NCBI GenBank assembly: GCA_020747065.1
Contig: JAGMVK010000002.1
Location: forward strand, 2,418,001 to 2,482,000
Length of the DNA: 64,000 nt
Origin: Cadophora sp. MPI-SDFR-AT-0126
Taxonomy: Eukaryota; Ascomycota; Leotiomycetes; Helotiales; Ploettnerulaceae
Direction: 5' to 3'
Under the pieces are notes generated by a model. The model was not told the DNA's origin, did no database searches, and saw nothing but the letters and a program-made list of their open reading frames with translations. Both the position numbers and the translations under genes were made by a program. Below are positions 23,888 through 33,795 of this stretch, one piece after another (position 1 is the stretch's first letter; each line of letters starts with the position of its first letter).

Positions 23888-26800
23888 TCAGACCCTTTCC
23901 CGACTTTTCGACTCGTTACATGGACACTGACACTCCGGCACGGGACATTCATTATGTCTCTGAAACCAAGCAATCGAATGATCCATGTGCTGAACATGTT
24001 TACATTTCAAGCAGAAAGTCGGGAAGTTTGCCATCCTTCGAATATTGATGTCGGTCGATATCTCAGGACGGTCCGAACGAGGCATTCCCACGATCTCCAT
24101 GCACACTGCACATCGGGGAAGGTGGCAGCCACATCTCGGACAACTCAGTCCTGCATTTATACCGGACGATATGAGCGGATTACGCTTATCCATGGTGGTA
24201 GATGAGGAGAGTGGTTGTGGGCCGGCAGTGGCGCCAGAATTCTCGAGGTCATTGGCTGTGTTAGCATCGCAATTTAGACAGCGAATGGTGATTTGACGTG
24301 GCGGTGGCTTGATAACTGGAGTATCGTCTCGCAGCCGGCTCTTTATAGTCGACTGTTGTTCGAATTTGACTCGGAGAATATACTTCTTGTGGCGTTGCAG
24401 AAAGTCCTTGTAGGCTTTCCGCCAAGCATCGCAGCGAATGTCGTTGATGTATCTTGGGTAGCAAAAGGACATGACTAGAATTGGAGTCTGGTAGTCCATG
24501 AACTTCTCGACGTACTTGGCAAAAATATCGACCATGTTGTCAGTGATTCCTGCTAAGACTATTCCCTCGATGTCGCCAGTCTCAATGGCTTCTTCCATCT
24601 CCTTGGCCAGCCATTCAGTCAGCTGCTCATCCGAAAAGTTCCGTAAGGCTACCCAGGCTCGGTCACGAAGAGGTAGAGATGTTGCATCTGCGATAGTTCT
24701 CCAATTCCCTGTCGTGATGTAACCGTAGATAGCCCGAAGGTATGGATCCTCTCCCATCTGTGGGTGGTTTTCGAGCACTCTGCTCCATTCCGTATCATCC
24801 AAGTCCAGAGTAGCATTGCTTTTCAACTTGATGTCAAGAGCCATTGCGACGAAGAGAAGGTCTGTTCCACCACTTTTAAGGATCTTAACCGCACGCTTTG
24901 GGATTCCTTCGAACAGAGCCCAAGCAGCTGCAGTGGTGTATTTGCCCGCTTTCTCTAGTTCCATCAAATCTTCCTCAAGCTGTTCATGCGACTTAAGAAG
25001 ACCACAGATTGCTAAACACAGCTGTCGGTGATGTGGCCTGGAAGTCTGCACACCGTCGAAACTGGGACGGCCAGCTTTATGATTGATGACTGCAATGAGG
25101 TGCTCCCATTGCGTTGTGTCGGGAACCAGTGTGCTGTCTATCAGGCGTGATTGATTCTTCTCGCCTATGGAAAGTCAGCGACGAAATACGAAAATGCTGT
25201 CGAATTACCTAGCAGATTCATCCATATGGTGTATACGCCCATGTAGCTCAGATCAAGGGGCATTGATACCATCCCGTCATCTCGCGCAGCTTCTTCAGCA
25301 CCAGCAATCCATTCCCATACATCTTGAAGCCACGTATCGTCTGCCACAATCTTCTTGTTGATCTTGGGGTTGAATAGGTAACCATTAATAGCTCGGCGTA
25401 ACATGACGTGGTCCAATTGATCCCGTGTCGTTTTCGTAGATGGGTTGCGACTGACTGCAGTGTAGTGAGATCTCTCGTACAGCTCTCTACTTGAAAAGGT
25501 CTTATTGGCGTGCATGGATTCAGAACTTGTTTCTACAGCGGACTGCCGTTTGCTTTCCTTTGACTCCAAGTTGAGTTGTGTGAAGTCGTCACCGAGTGAC
25601 TCAGATGCACTGGCCGTACTGGCTGTTCTACCCGCCGACGCTGGATCATGAGGCGCAAGAAGATCGACTACAGGATCCTCGGTAGATTGTAAGGATTTTT
25701 TGATATTCTCCTGCAGAGCTTCCATGACTGCTTTCATTGTGAACTTTTCCGGACCGAACACAGGAACATCGGCTTTCGCTGCCGTGGAGTATAGTGGACC
25801 AAGAACCTTCTCCTGTTCCAGTGGATCTGAAAATCGCATAAGATCTAGATAGGGGTCGCCATCTACGCAAAAGCTTAGCAGGTTTTAAGTTGAGTACACT
25901 GGTAAACTTACCATGATGTGGTGGCTTCCATGGCATCAGCTGGGATAGTTGGGATGCTGTTGCAGCTGGCATTTGCAATATTTCGAATTCTCCATTCGCT
26001 CTCAATGCTACGACTCGTCCCTGAAGTTCTGAGGTCCCAAGATTCAACCAGTCGAAAGACACAATTCGATGCTCGTATTTTCTCCTATGGTTGTGTTCGA
26101 AGAAAGGATACTCTAGATCAATTGACTTCTTGATTTCGAGTAGCTCTGGACTGTCCGGTACGTCATTTGATGACCCAGGCTCGATGAACTCCTTTCTGGT
26201 TTCGAGAATCTGAAGTTGTCCTGCCGTCGAGAGAACTCCCAAAGCTCCTCGCTGCTCCCTGGAGAAGCGAAGTTGCTTGACATAGGTGTTCTTGTCAACC
26301 TCGATTGCACGATCCAGTTTCAACACAGCTCCCCATGGAACCTCTTCTTGATCGAACGATTCAAGATACATAGAGGAAGCTGTAGAACGACCAGCCACTC
26401 GACGATCCCAAATGATGAGCCCAGGCTGATCCAAACTTGAAGAAGCGAAATAGTTGGGATCCGTATAATCAATGGCAACATTGTTATTGCATCTCGTCTG
26501 AAAATTTATGACGGCCGAGTTCGGATCTGTTCCATCAGTGATTTAAAAGAATTGGGCAAGCGGAATACTAACCTCGAAGATCATGAATTCGGACACTCTG
26601 GTTCTTCACTCCTGCAATGAGTGTTTTGGGTTGGTCCTCAAAAAATCGTATGCTAGTAATAGAAGTACTCCCTTCAAGCTTCTTCTTGGGTTCTATGTTG
26701 TTCATGGGTGGGACCGACCATCCCTTCTGTTGACGATCCCAGCCCGCGAGCCGCTCGTTCACATCCCATACCTGCAGACAAGAATCGTTCCTGACTCTGT

Positions 26801-27158
26801 CCAGGCCGACTGCTAGAAGTCCAGTAGTATTAAATGAAACAGACTGACAAGGTCTTTGTAGCTTTAGGGGCAATGTGAGACAGGCGTTTGAGTTGTCATC
26901 GATTCTCAACAGGCTGACTTCTCCATGAGCAGTCCCGACAGCAACAAGTCCTCGGATCGTTGGAGACCAGTCATAGGTATTGACGGCTGGAAGCTCTGTA
27001 TGCTTGGAAATTCTCTTGTATTCGAATCGGCCTGGTAGAGGCTGAGCATGGCCTGTTGCTTCATAAAGATGGCATACCTTGTTGTTGAGGTTGAATATTG
27101 TGAACTCGTTTCGTGACGGGTTTGGCGACCACCTAACAATGCCTTCGTTTCGATCCAT
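23888..27158 (-). CDS. SEA4: SEA/GATOR2 complex subunit Sea4 (MIOS orthologue)
   Basis: Component of the vacuole-associated SEACAT/GATOR2 complex that relieves SEACIT/GATOR1 inhibition of TORC1 in response to amino acids. Exons are 27158-26573, 26526-25912, 25862-25209 and 25164-23888 (introns 46, 49 and 44 nt, GT-AG), giving 1043 aa. The N-terminal half is a WD40 propeller (VRWSPNPSRNEFTIFN, NTYDWSPTIRGLVAVGT, SVSFNTTGLLAVGLDRVRND, LQVWDVNERLAGWD, GLIIWDRRVAG). The middle is alpha-solenoid (KAGKYTTAAAWALFEGIPKR). The C terminus is a Cys/His zinc module (CLNC, SCPRCGCHLPRCAVC, FCLKCKHVQHMDHSIAWF, CPVPECQCPC) as in MIOS/WDR24/WDR59. A disordered Ser-rich stretch lies at about residues 440-540. 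The order propeller-solenoid-zinc finger identifies MIOS-type over WDR24. Divergent from EFG1. Confidence 0.94.
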
Positions 27159-27572
27159 CTGTCAAGCAGTATTATACAATCGACTCTCTGGGCTACCGCG
27201 AGCTCCTGTCGTCCAACAAGAGCAAATTTCCTTCGAATCATCCGCTCTCAGAATTTGAAGGCTGGATACAGCATCGGCATCTCGGTCTGGTCCAACTTTG
27301 AAACATATATTCCTCTGTCCGGAAATTACGTTTGATATTTGAGAATTAAATATACGGATCAAAGCCTTCTTTGAACGGTACTCGAGATGAGAGACGGCAA
27401 CTCAAGTGATGAGTGCTGCTTGAAGTTCGATGTCACGTGTAGTACGTTCCCTCTTGGCGGTGAGTCTGCGGCCGCTAGTGAAGTTCCAGCCTCGATAAGT
27501 TCGGGAAAAAAGTACATCTAACAAAAGTTCGGGCAACAGGTTAGAATTTCAGTGTGTTCCTTCTACGACAAT
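27159..27572. promoter_or_regulatory. Divergent promoter SEA4 / EFG1
   Basis: A 414-bp head-to-head intergenic region. A TORC1 regulator and a ribosome-biogenesis factor share it, so co-regulation by growth state is conceivable but not shown. No motif could be called with confidence. Confidence 0.45.
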
Positions 27573-28504
27573 ATGGCAGCGAAAAGAAAGTACCAAGAGA
27601 CGGAACCCGCAGAGGTTGTCCACCCTTCACGACAATTCCAGGTTCCAGGAAGCCAGCCAAAGCCAGCAAAGAGACCGCGCAAGTTCGAACCTCCAGTCTA
27701 TAAGAAACAGGCGCATGCGTCGAGCGTCAATGCTATCAAGAAGAGGATACGAGATGTCACAAGAAGGATGGAACGGTCAGAAAATGCACCTGCAGATAAG
27801 AAGCTTGAGGACGAGCGAGCTCTTGCAGCATACCAGCAGGAATTGGCAAGTGCAGAGGCAGAGAAGATCAGACAGAAGATGATCAAGAAGTACCATATGG
27901 TCAGGTTCTTTGGTCCGTAATTCCTTTTTCTTTGTATTGGAACTATGTCTAATTTTGCGTAGAGCGTCAAAAAGCCACAAGACAGTTGAAGAAGCTACGG
28001 AAGCGACTGCTGGAAGCTCAGTCAACAGAGGAAGTAGAGACATTGAAGGCTCAGATGCATATTGCAGAAGTGGATCTCAACTACACACAATACTATCCTC
28101 TCAGCGAGGCTTATATTTCGCTCTATCCGCTCACGAAAAGCGGAGACACAGAGGAAAACGATACAAAAAAGGAGAACCCGAAGCCTCCAATGTGGGCAGA
28201 AGTGGAACAGGCTATGGAGGATGGAACTTTGAATCGGCTGCGGAATAGAACGTCAACTGCTCCAATTAAAGTATCCAAGGCATCCAAAGTGGTGGAACGG
28301 AAAGTTGCGAAGCCGAGATCGAAGCCAGCGTCTACTCCAGTGGACACAACCGGTCTCAACCGGAGGCAAAGAAGGAAATTATTGGGTATTTCAGATACGA
28401 ATGGGACAAGCAAATCGATGGTGAAAGGAAATGGTTCTTCGCAGGTTAACGAGGCGAAGGGCGGTCACGATGATGACAGTGATGGCGGCTTTTTCGAGGA
28501 TTAA
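27573..28504 (+). CDS. EFG1: rRNA-processing protein Efg1
   Basis: Nucleolar factor for 18S rRNA maturation (Efg1 family, small-subunit processome associated). Two exons, 27573-27912 and 27963-28504, 293 aa. Diagnostic segments are VNAIKKRIRDVTRRMER, ALAAYQQELASAEAEK, KKYHMVRFFERQKATRQLK across the splice junction, and DLNYTQYYPLSEAYISLYP. The protein is highly basic with long coiled-coil-prone helices. The C-terminal tail is Lys/Ser-rich with a C-terminal acidic patch (HDDDSDGGFFED) and an RRQRRKLLG basic cluster likely serving nucleolar import. The donor is GTCCGT, which departs from the usual GTAAGT-like form, but only this junction keeps the conserved FFERQK in frame. Start at the ATG 27573 (MAAKRKYQ); the frame opens slightly upstream without another ATG in context. 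Confidence 0.93.
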
Positions 28505-29048
28505 ACGGGCACGATGGATCGGCCAATAAGCATTGTTAGGAGTTGTATGATACCCATTGTTGAAGCAAGCTTGGCTTCAGATTGTGACCCTGAATGTCAA
28601 TTGCTATCGATTCGTCGACTTTATGAGAGATTTGGTTTTGGCTTTGATTAATGCTGTCAGATGAACGCAAAATTACTTTCCTATGCCGCTGTTCTCCTCT
28701 TGAAACTTCGGACTAGTATCCGGGGCTTGATGGTTCAGGGTAGGAGCTGCACAGCAAGATTTTCACTTTTCTCCTCCTCTGTCACTGGTTATTATTTTCC
28801 TCTGTTTCTCGGAAGACAATGTCTCAGCAGCCCATTACCTTGCTGTTAGTTGCAATAAAGGCCGCCCCCTGTTGCACCCCCTGTTGCACATCATTTTCAG
28901 GTTGCCTTTAGGTTGTATCAGCAACTTTAACCTTACTTTCCCACAATATTACATGGCTGTTTCCCGCTATTCGTCGAAAGTAAATGAATGGTCTGCTAGC
29001 TCCTGCTCACAAAGCTTCCTAACTAAAAGTGATTTGATAAGTGAGGTT
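28505..29048. other. Intergenic, 3' side of EFG1
   Basis: About 540 bp without a supported gene. Short open frames only. Sequence becomes AT-rich toward the tandem array. Confidence 0.45.
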
Positions 29049-29202
29049 TTAGTTTTCAAAAAACATTTTTAGTCTTCAAAAAACATTTTTAGTCATTAAA
29101 ACCCATTTTTTGTTATTAAAAACCATTTTTGGTCATTAAAAACCATTTTTGGCTATTAAAAAACATTTTCAGTTATCAAACAACATTTTTATCTTCCAAA
29201 AG
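29049..29202. repeat. 20-bp tandem repeat array, about 7.5 diverged copies
   Basis: Seven consecutive 20-nt units plus a partial eighth, consensus TTGGTCATTAAAAACCATTT, starting at 29049, 29069, 29089, 29109, 29129, 29149 and 29169. Units differ by a few substitutions, mostly C/T and A/G changes. The period is not a multiple of three, so this is not a protein repeat. It lies in a gene-poor AT-rich stretch. Confidence 0.85.
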
Positions 29203-29751
29203 TAAAGTCCACCGGATGCCACGCCATATAAGCCAACGCCCTGCTGACGAGCATGCACAATTGATACATGTGGCTCGCATAACAGATCCTTGTAACTTTA
29301 TTTCTCTGGTTGTAGGCTATTAGTGAGCCCAAAATATCTGCTATTGATCGCCTGCGGTGACGAAAATGTAAAATACATGCCTGTATGGCAGGTCATTTGC
29401 TCATTGGAAAGTCTTGTCCGTATGGTGGCGGACTGCACTCGTAGCCGACTTGCAAGGATTCTGCTATATAAGGAGGGTATGCTTCTTTTCAGTTTAGAAG
29501 ATTCGTTCAATCTCCAAATACTTTCCATCTCCTCTGAGGCTCCCTTCCAAATCCCCCCTCCCCGACCCCCCACAACTCGCTATTTGAGTCCAAATCTAGA
29601 CCTCTCAACGAATCATCTGATCTAGTTCGAGACTTCCCTATCTCCACACCGTAAGCCTCTCAAACAGTTCCAAATACTTGCGTTGATTCAGCCCCGTTAG
29701 TATGATCGTTCATTGCTATCTGACTCTTTGTATATCATCATTCCTCACCTC
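29203..29751. other. Intergenic after the tandem array
   Basis: No gene supported. A C-rich patch (cccccctccccgacccccca-like) occurs near 29550-29572. Leader of the candidate small ORF downstream, if that is real. Confidence 0.4.
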
Positions 29752-30012
29752 ATGTTCACTCCAAGCACCGGAGATGACGGATCACACCACACTTACTTTC
29801 ATGATTCTGCTGACACCCTTTCAATGTATCAGAAGGATCTGAAAATGTCTCAGCCCACTTCAAATCTCCCACCAGCTCCTCTGGTACCGCAGCCTACCGA
29901 GCCCTGTATGTACTCTCAAATACTTCAAAGCAGTCTGGCCGAATTTGGCATTAATTCTTTGCCCTTAGAAGGAACTAACATGACTAGTCTATGGGAGATG
30001 ATGGGCATTTAG
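29752..30012 (+). CDS. Candidate small hypothetical protein (86 aa)
   Basis: Not recognised. A single open frame from ATG 29752 to a stop at 30010-30012. The product is acidic and Ser/Pro-rich in the first half (TPSTGDDGSHHTYFHDSADT) and ends with alternating hydrophobic/acidic residues (LAEFGINSLPLEGTNMTSLW) that could fold as an amphipathic helix. No signal peptide, membrane segment or domain. Composition is more protein-like than other chance frames nearby, but there is no comparative support, so it may be spurious. Confidence 0.22.
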   Translation: MFTPSTGDDGSHHTYFHDSADTLSMYQKDLKMSQPTSNLPPAPLVPQPTEPCMYSQILQSSLAEFGINSLPLEGTNMTSLWEMMGI

Positions 30013-30908
30013 AATTCGGAGGATTCTCTCTGATAACCGTTCATTTACATTTGGTTGTTCTGCTTGGATTGGGAAGTTGAGCCCATTTCTTGGGAGAATA
30101 TTTTGCCTTCTTTCAACGAGGAGCATCACCGGATTTGGGGCACTTGAAGGGTTACAGCACAGATACAATAATAAAAATCATCTCTGGTGCTATCCACATC
30201 TCGTATCTCAAATCGCTTGGAACAACTTATGCGGTGAGAGAAACAAGTGCAGCTATACTGCCTACTTGGCAAAAACGCCGGACCGCATGCTCATATATGA
30301 AGGTGAGTAGTTTCTTCTACCGTTAATGTAAAGACAGATCTAATTCTTGTATTTGTTTAAGCTAATACGGTCCGTCGTTTCTGTGTATGAGGGCGGGCAG
30401 TGTGAGATTGGCGACTCTGTTGTTGACGACCCACCACCACCCAAGCTTAGACAAGGAAGCTGAGAAACCACTCAAAAAATGGACAAAATGCTCAGGTATT
30501 GTGAACTCCGCTGGATTGAATCTAAAAATCAGCAACTTTCCTATGTTTTTTTAGCGCGCCTAGTGAAGCATCCTTCTTTGTTGACCAGGAACCTAGAATT
30601 GCACCTCTGTCGGCAAGGGCTAGCATCTCGCTTAGCTCGAGCATCCCTGCTGCTTTCCTGCAGCAACCGGACCTCCTCGAATCTTTCTTTCCTCTCCGGC
30701 CTTGCTCCTCCAACACAACAACATCTTGGAAAAGGAAGTGCAGACATCACCACCAAGAGCCTCTCCTGGATTGTTCAATTGCTGTTGTTCCTTTCATTGC
30801 AAACTCTGCGTCTTCCCATTCTCACCAAAGTTTATTTCCCCAGCCTCGAGCCTCGTCACGTCAGTTCACCTTCGAGTTTTCAGCTTCCAAAGAAATCCGA
30901 TCTCTACA
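30013..30908. other. Intergenic and probable leader of the dsRNA-binding-fold gene
   Basis: About 900 bp. A 145-codon + frame with a real ATG at 30479 runs to 30916. Its stop overlaps the ATG of the next gene in the form ATGGCTGA. Its composition (Leu/Ser/Arg-rich, pyrimidine-driven) looks like translated leader, so I treat it as a possible long uORF, not a gene. The segment from about 30650 is pyrimidine-rich as in other leaders of this window. Confidence 0.45.
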
Positions 30909-31776
30909 ATGGCTGAACCCGCCGTAGCTATCCGACAGACTGCCATCTCTCTAGAATTCAGAGACATGGACGAGTTTGTCGCTGAACAGGAGGCTATCGA
31001 CAACCAGTTGGGCAATATCAACCCTCCTGCTAGAGCCAACAACAACATCTTGCAGGACCCTCAGGTCATTGTTGTCGAGAATGCGGCTATTGGTGAGATA
31101 GGACACGGTAATTGGATTGGAAAACTTATCGGCAAGTCTCAAACTCAAGCTCAACCTCAAGATTCAGTCTTGAAGAATCTCGCTAACCTCCTTATCAGAA
31201 TACCGTCAAGCCAACCCAGTTGAAGCTGACAACGATGGCATCAAGTACACGGAGACAACTCTGCCTGGTAGAGTTAGTCCTCGCTTCTCTTGCACCGTTC
31301 AGATCTCCGAAAGCGATGAAATCTTCGGCTGCAGTGGCAACTACGGGTTCACCCAAATCGTGGCCTCCTTCAGCGTCAAGAAGGTTGCAAAGCAGTTTGC
31401 CGCCAAGCGCGCCATCGACTTCCTCATTGCAAACAAGCACATGCCCAATGACGGAACCGTTCGATTCCCCAGACCTCCTCCACCTCCCTCACCAACAAAC
31501 CCGCTTGCCGTCCCAGATGGTCAGCTTCCCTACACCACTCAGGTTCCACTTCTCTGTCGCCGTCTGGGCTTCAACACTCCTACCTACAAGATCACGCCAG
31601 TGATCCCCAATACCCCTGCTTGCGATGGTTATGCCGACTTTGGTGATGACCCACGTGTCGATGGAAAGGTTGGGAAGGTTGAGAATGTGTATGGAAAGAA
31701 GAATGCCAAGGAGGCTGTTGCGAGACTTGTGATCTTGTTCTTGAAGGATATCGAGCGTCAGAGAATGGGCGAGTAG
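30909..31776 (+). CDS. Tandem double-stranded-RNA-binding-fold protein
   Basis: Probably binds structured RNA; function unknown. Exons are 30909-31131 and 31199-31776, 266 aa. The intron 31132-31198 has a GC donor (ATCG|GCAAGT...ATCAG). Joining there gives NWIGKLIEYRQANPVEADND, which reads as helix 1 of a dsRBD. The first dsRBD continues through RFSCTVQI and ends SVKKVAKQFAAKRAIDFLI, matching the KKxAKxxAA helix-2 signature. A Pro-rich linker (PPPPPSPTNP) leads to a second dsRBD-like unit: VPLLCRRLGFNTPTYKI, then YGKKNAKEAVARLVILFLKD. The N-terminal 65 residues are acidic. No RNase III or helicase motif is present. The frame stops at TAG 31774-31776 but stays coding-like for 44 more codons (separate entry). 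An upstream GT donor at 31108 is an in-frame alternative that would delete helix 1. Confidence 0.75.
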
Positions 31777-31911
31777 GCTACTGAGGCTCCTGTTGCCGAG
31801 GCTGCTGCTGCTGAAGATGTCGAGGAGAAGGAAGTTGAGGATGATGATAAGAAGCGCAAACGATCAAACACCAACTCTCCCGAGACCGGTAACAAGGCAC
31901 CAAAGATCTAA
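31777..31911 (+). other. In-frame open tail after the TAG stop of the dsRNA-binding-fold gene
   Basis: Immediately after TAG the same frame continues open for 44 codons to TAA at 31909-31911. It encodes an Ala/Glu-rich then acidic stretch (EDVEEKEVEDDDKKRKRSN) with a nuclear-localisation-like KKRKR and a Ser/Thr/Pro end. Such an acidic-plus-NLS tail is what one expects on a nuclear RNA-binding protein. It may be a former C terminus cut off by a point mutation, a sequencing error at 31774, or a readthrough extension. Confidence 0.55.
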
Positions 31912-33278
31912 AGTGTCTATATTGATGATTGAACGATATTACGAGAGTTTATGAACTGCTACGATGGCTATGAAGTTAGGAAATGAAATCTTGTCGTACG
32001 ACTAATTTAACCCCGAATGACTCTGAATAAGTTTGTGACATACCATAATCCCTGGTTTTCCTGTGTAACGAGAGTGAATTTCCCTTACCACTCTCTATTA
32101 CCTCCCCGACCTCCCCAAATATTCAAGTAGCATCTAATCTTCTTCGGATGCAGATCGAAATTCTTACAAATGTATTCTTCGATGCTTCACAATCTATTCA
32201 TATGGAAGCTGAATCTCAAGATGAAGTATGTCTCGAGAAATGTAGACAGACTATTCCCCTAACACCAAAGCAATTATCCTCAGTATTTCTTCGACGATCG
32301 ACACCGCTCTTCTTGATTATCTTTAAGTAAGAGTTAGCATGTACATATGAGCCGTCTATCATTTTAGACGCAGTATCTACAAATACATCCTGCTTCCTTG
32401 GCTTATCAAGGCACCTGGACGATACAGCACCATAGAGGTTGATTGACACTATTTTCAGCTTGAATGCAAATGTATGTACGCTGACGGCAATGCAAGGAAC
32501 TGTACAGGACTAGCACCGACGTTTCTCCATGAGAGTTGCACTAAGTGATCGTTGTGAGCTTCAAGCGTAGTAAGAGACAAGAGGAAACGAATAAATGCAG
32601 GACATGGCTACATATCCAGTGCTACTAGGTTGTTCCAGGCATTCTTTGGGAAATCCCTGGATGGGTGTCGGAAATATCAAGAAGACCTAAGTCCACAGCA
32701 AGCGTAATGGGAGAATTTGCCACTTCCTTTTTCTTTTGTGACTAGTTCTCAGTACATAGCAATGTTGCTTACTAGCTTAAGCCATTGGTGTCACTGTCTT
32801 CCCACAAAATTGATGCTAGGAAACCCCCTGAAGAAAAGCAAATCTGTTCTACAATATTGTTTCTCCGCCCTTATCATCCATGTTGTGTCTTGGTTCTGTA
32901 AAATCTGTAGGTCAAAGCAATATGATTCTGATCACTTGGGTCTTCGTCGCACCGAATCAAGCCCCTGGCGTCAAGATCGCAAGCCATCAATCAGTGACTG
33001 AAGATGCAACCGCAGGCAGATGTATCGAGACAGCGGTGACAGGTCTTAGGATCGAAGGCTCCGGCATCCAGAATAGTGGTGACAACCCAGGGATCTAGAC
33101 CATGGATTAGGTATCAAAAGTATAGCAATGGATCATGCCTTACGGTCGAAATCCTCACAACACTTGATCAACAGGATGTCCCACTTGCGCCTAGAAACCT
33201 TGCCGACAGCATTTAGAGTACTGGTGTTGGTTGTGCAGTCACGCAAGATCATAGCATCCCAAGGATGAAGCCTAGAGG
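31912..33278. other. Intergenic between convergent dsRNA-binding-fold and unrecognised genes
   Basis: About 1.3 kb, AT-rich, without a supported gene on either strand up to about 33130. The last 150 bp (33133-33278) may hold the true 3' exon of the minus-strand gene, since a coding-like minus frame (HPWDAMILRDCTTNTSTLNA) ends at 33133. Confidence 0.45.
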
Positions 33279-33795
33279 TCATTTTAGCAAGCGAAGGAGA
33301 GAAGGACTCGGCAAAACGTATTCGCAGGTTGTGGCAGGTCCCTTGAAGATGCGGATATTGTTGGGACTTGTCGACAAATAACCCCACTGGAAGCTGTGGC
33401 CAGGGGGTGCGGAGATGTTGACATTGATGGTCATGCTTGCCCAGTGAGTTTCGTCAAGGGGTGGAAAATCGAATCCGATCAGCTTGCCACCGGCCGAGGC
33501 AATCATCTGCTTACACTCGACATTCTCTTCAACCTTCCAGTCGGTTTGTTTGAAGAACTCTCCTGCCTTCATGTGATACTAATTCCAATGTTAGAATTTG
33601 TGTTTGAATTATGAATTCAGATCAACGTACAACTTTGCGGAGATAGGAGCCCTTGAAATAATCGACGAACGATACAGGGTACGCATTGAGAAGGTCGAGG
33701 TCTCGATTTTCGATGGGTGAGTCTCTGAACCAGGCGCTTGGATCGGTTCTCATCATACAGCGTGCAGCTTCCCATTTGTGCATTGGCCTGGACAT
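33279..33795 (-). CDS. Unrecognised small protein, model uncertain at both ends
   Basis: No family recognised. The well-supported core is exon 33795-33631 (MSRPMHKWEAARCMMRTD...) joined through a 52-nt GT-AG intron (33630-33579, donor GTACGT, acceptor ATTAG) to YHMKAGEFFKQTDWKVEENV and onward, 154 aa if read to the stop at 33279. Start context gccaaaATGtcc is good. Two things are open. Upstream, minus-strand segments about 33946-33894 and before read as coding-like (TCLFDPSTLKSRNSRSLEVAK) with matching donor and CTGAC-branched acceptors, so there may be extra 5' exons. Downstream, a 41-nt intron at about 33386-33346 would switch to a frame ending at 33133. No signal peptide, no membrane helix. 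Function cannot be inferred. Confidence 0.5.
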
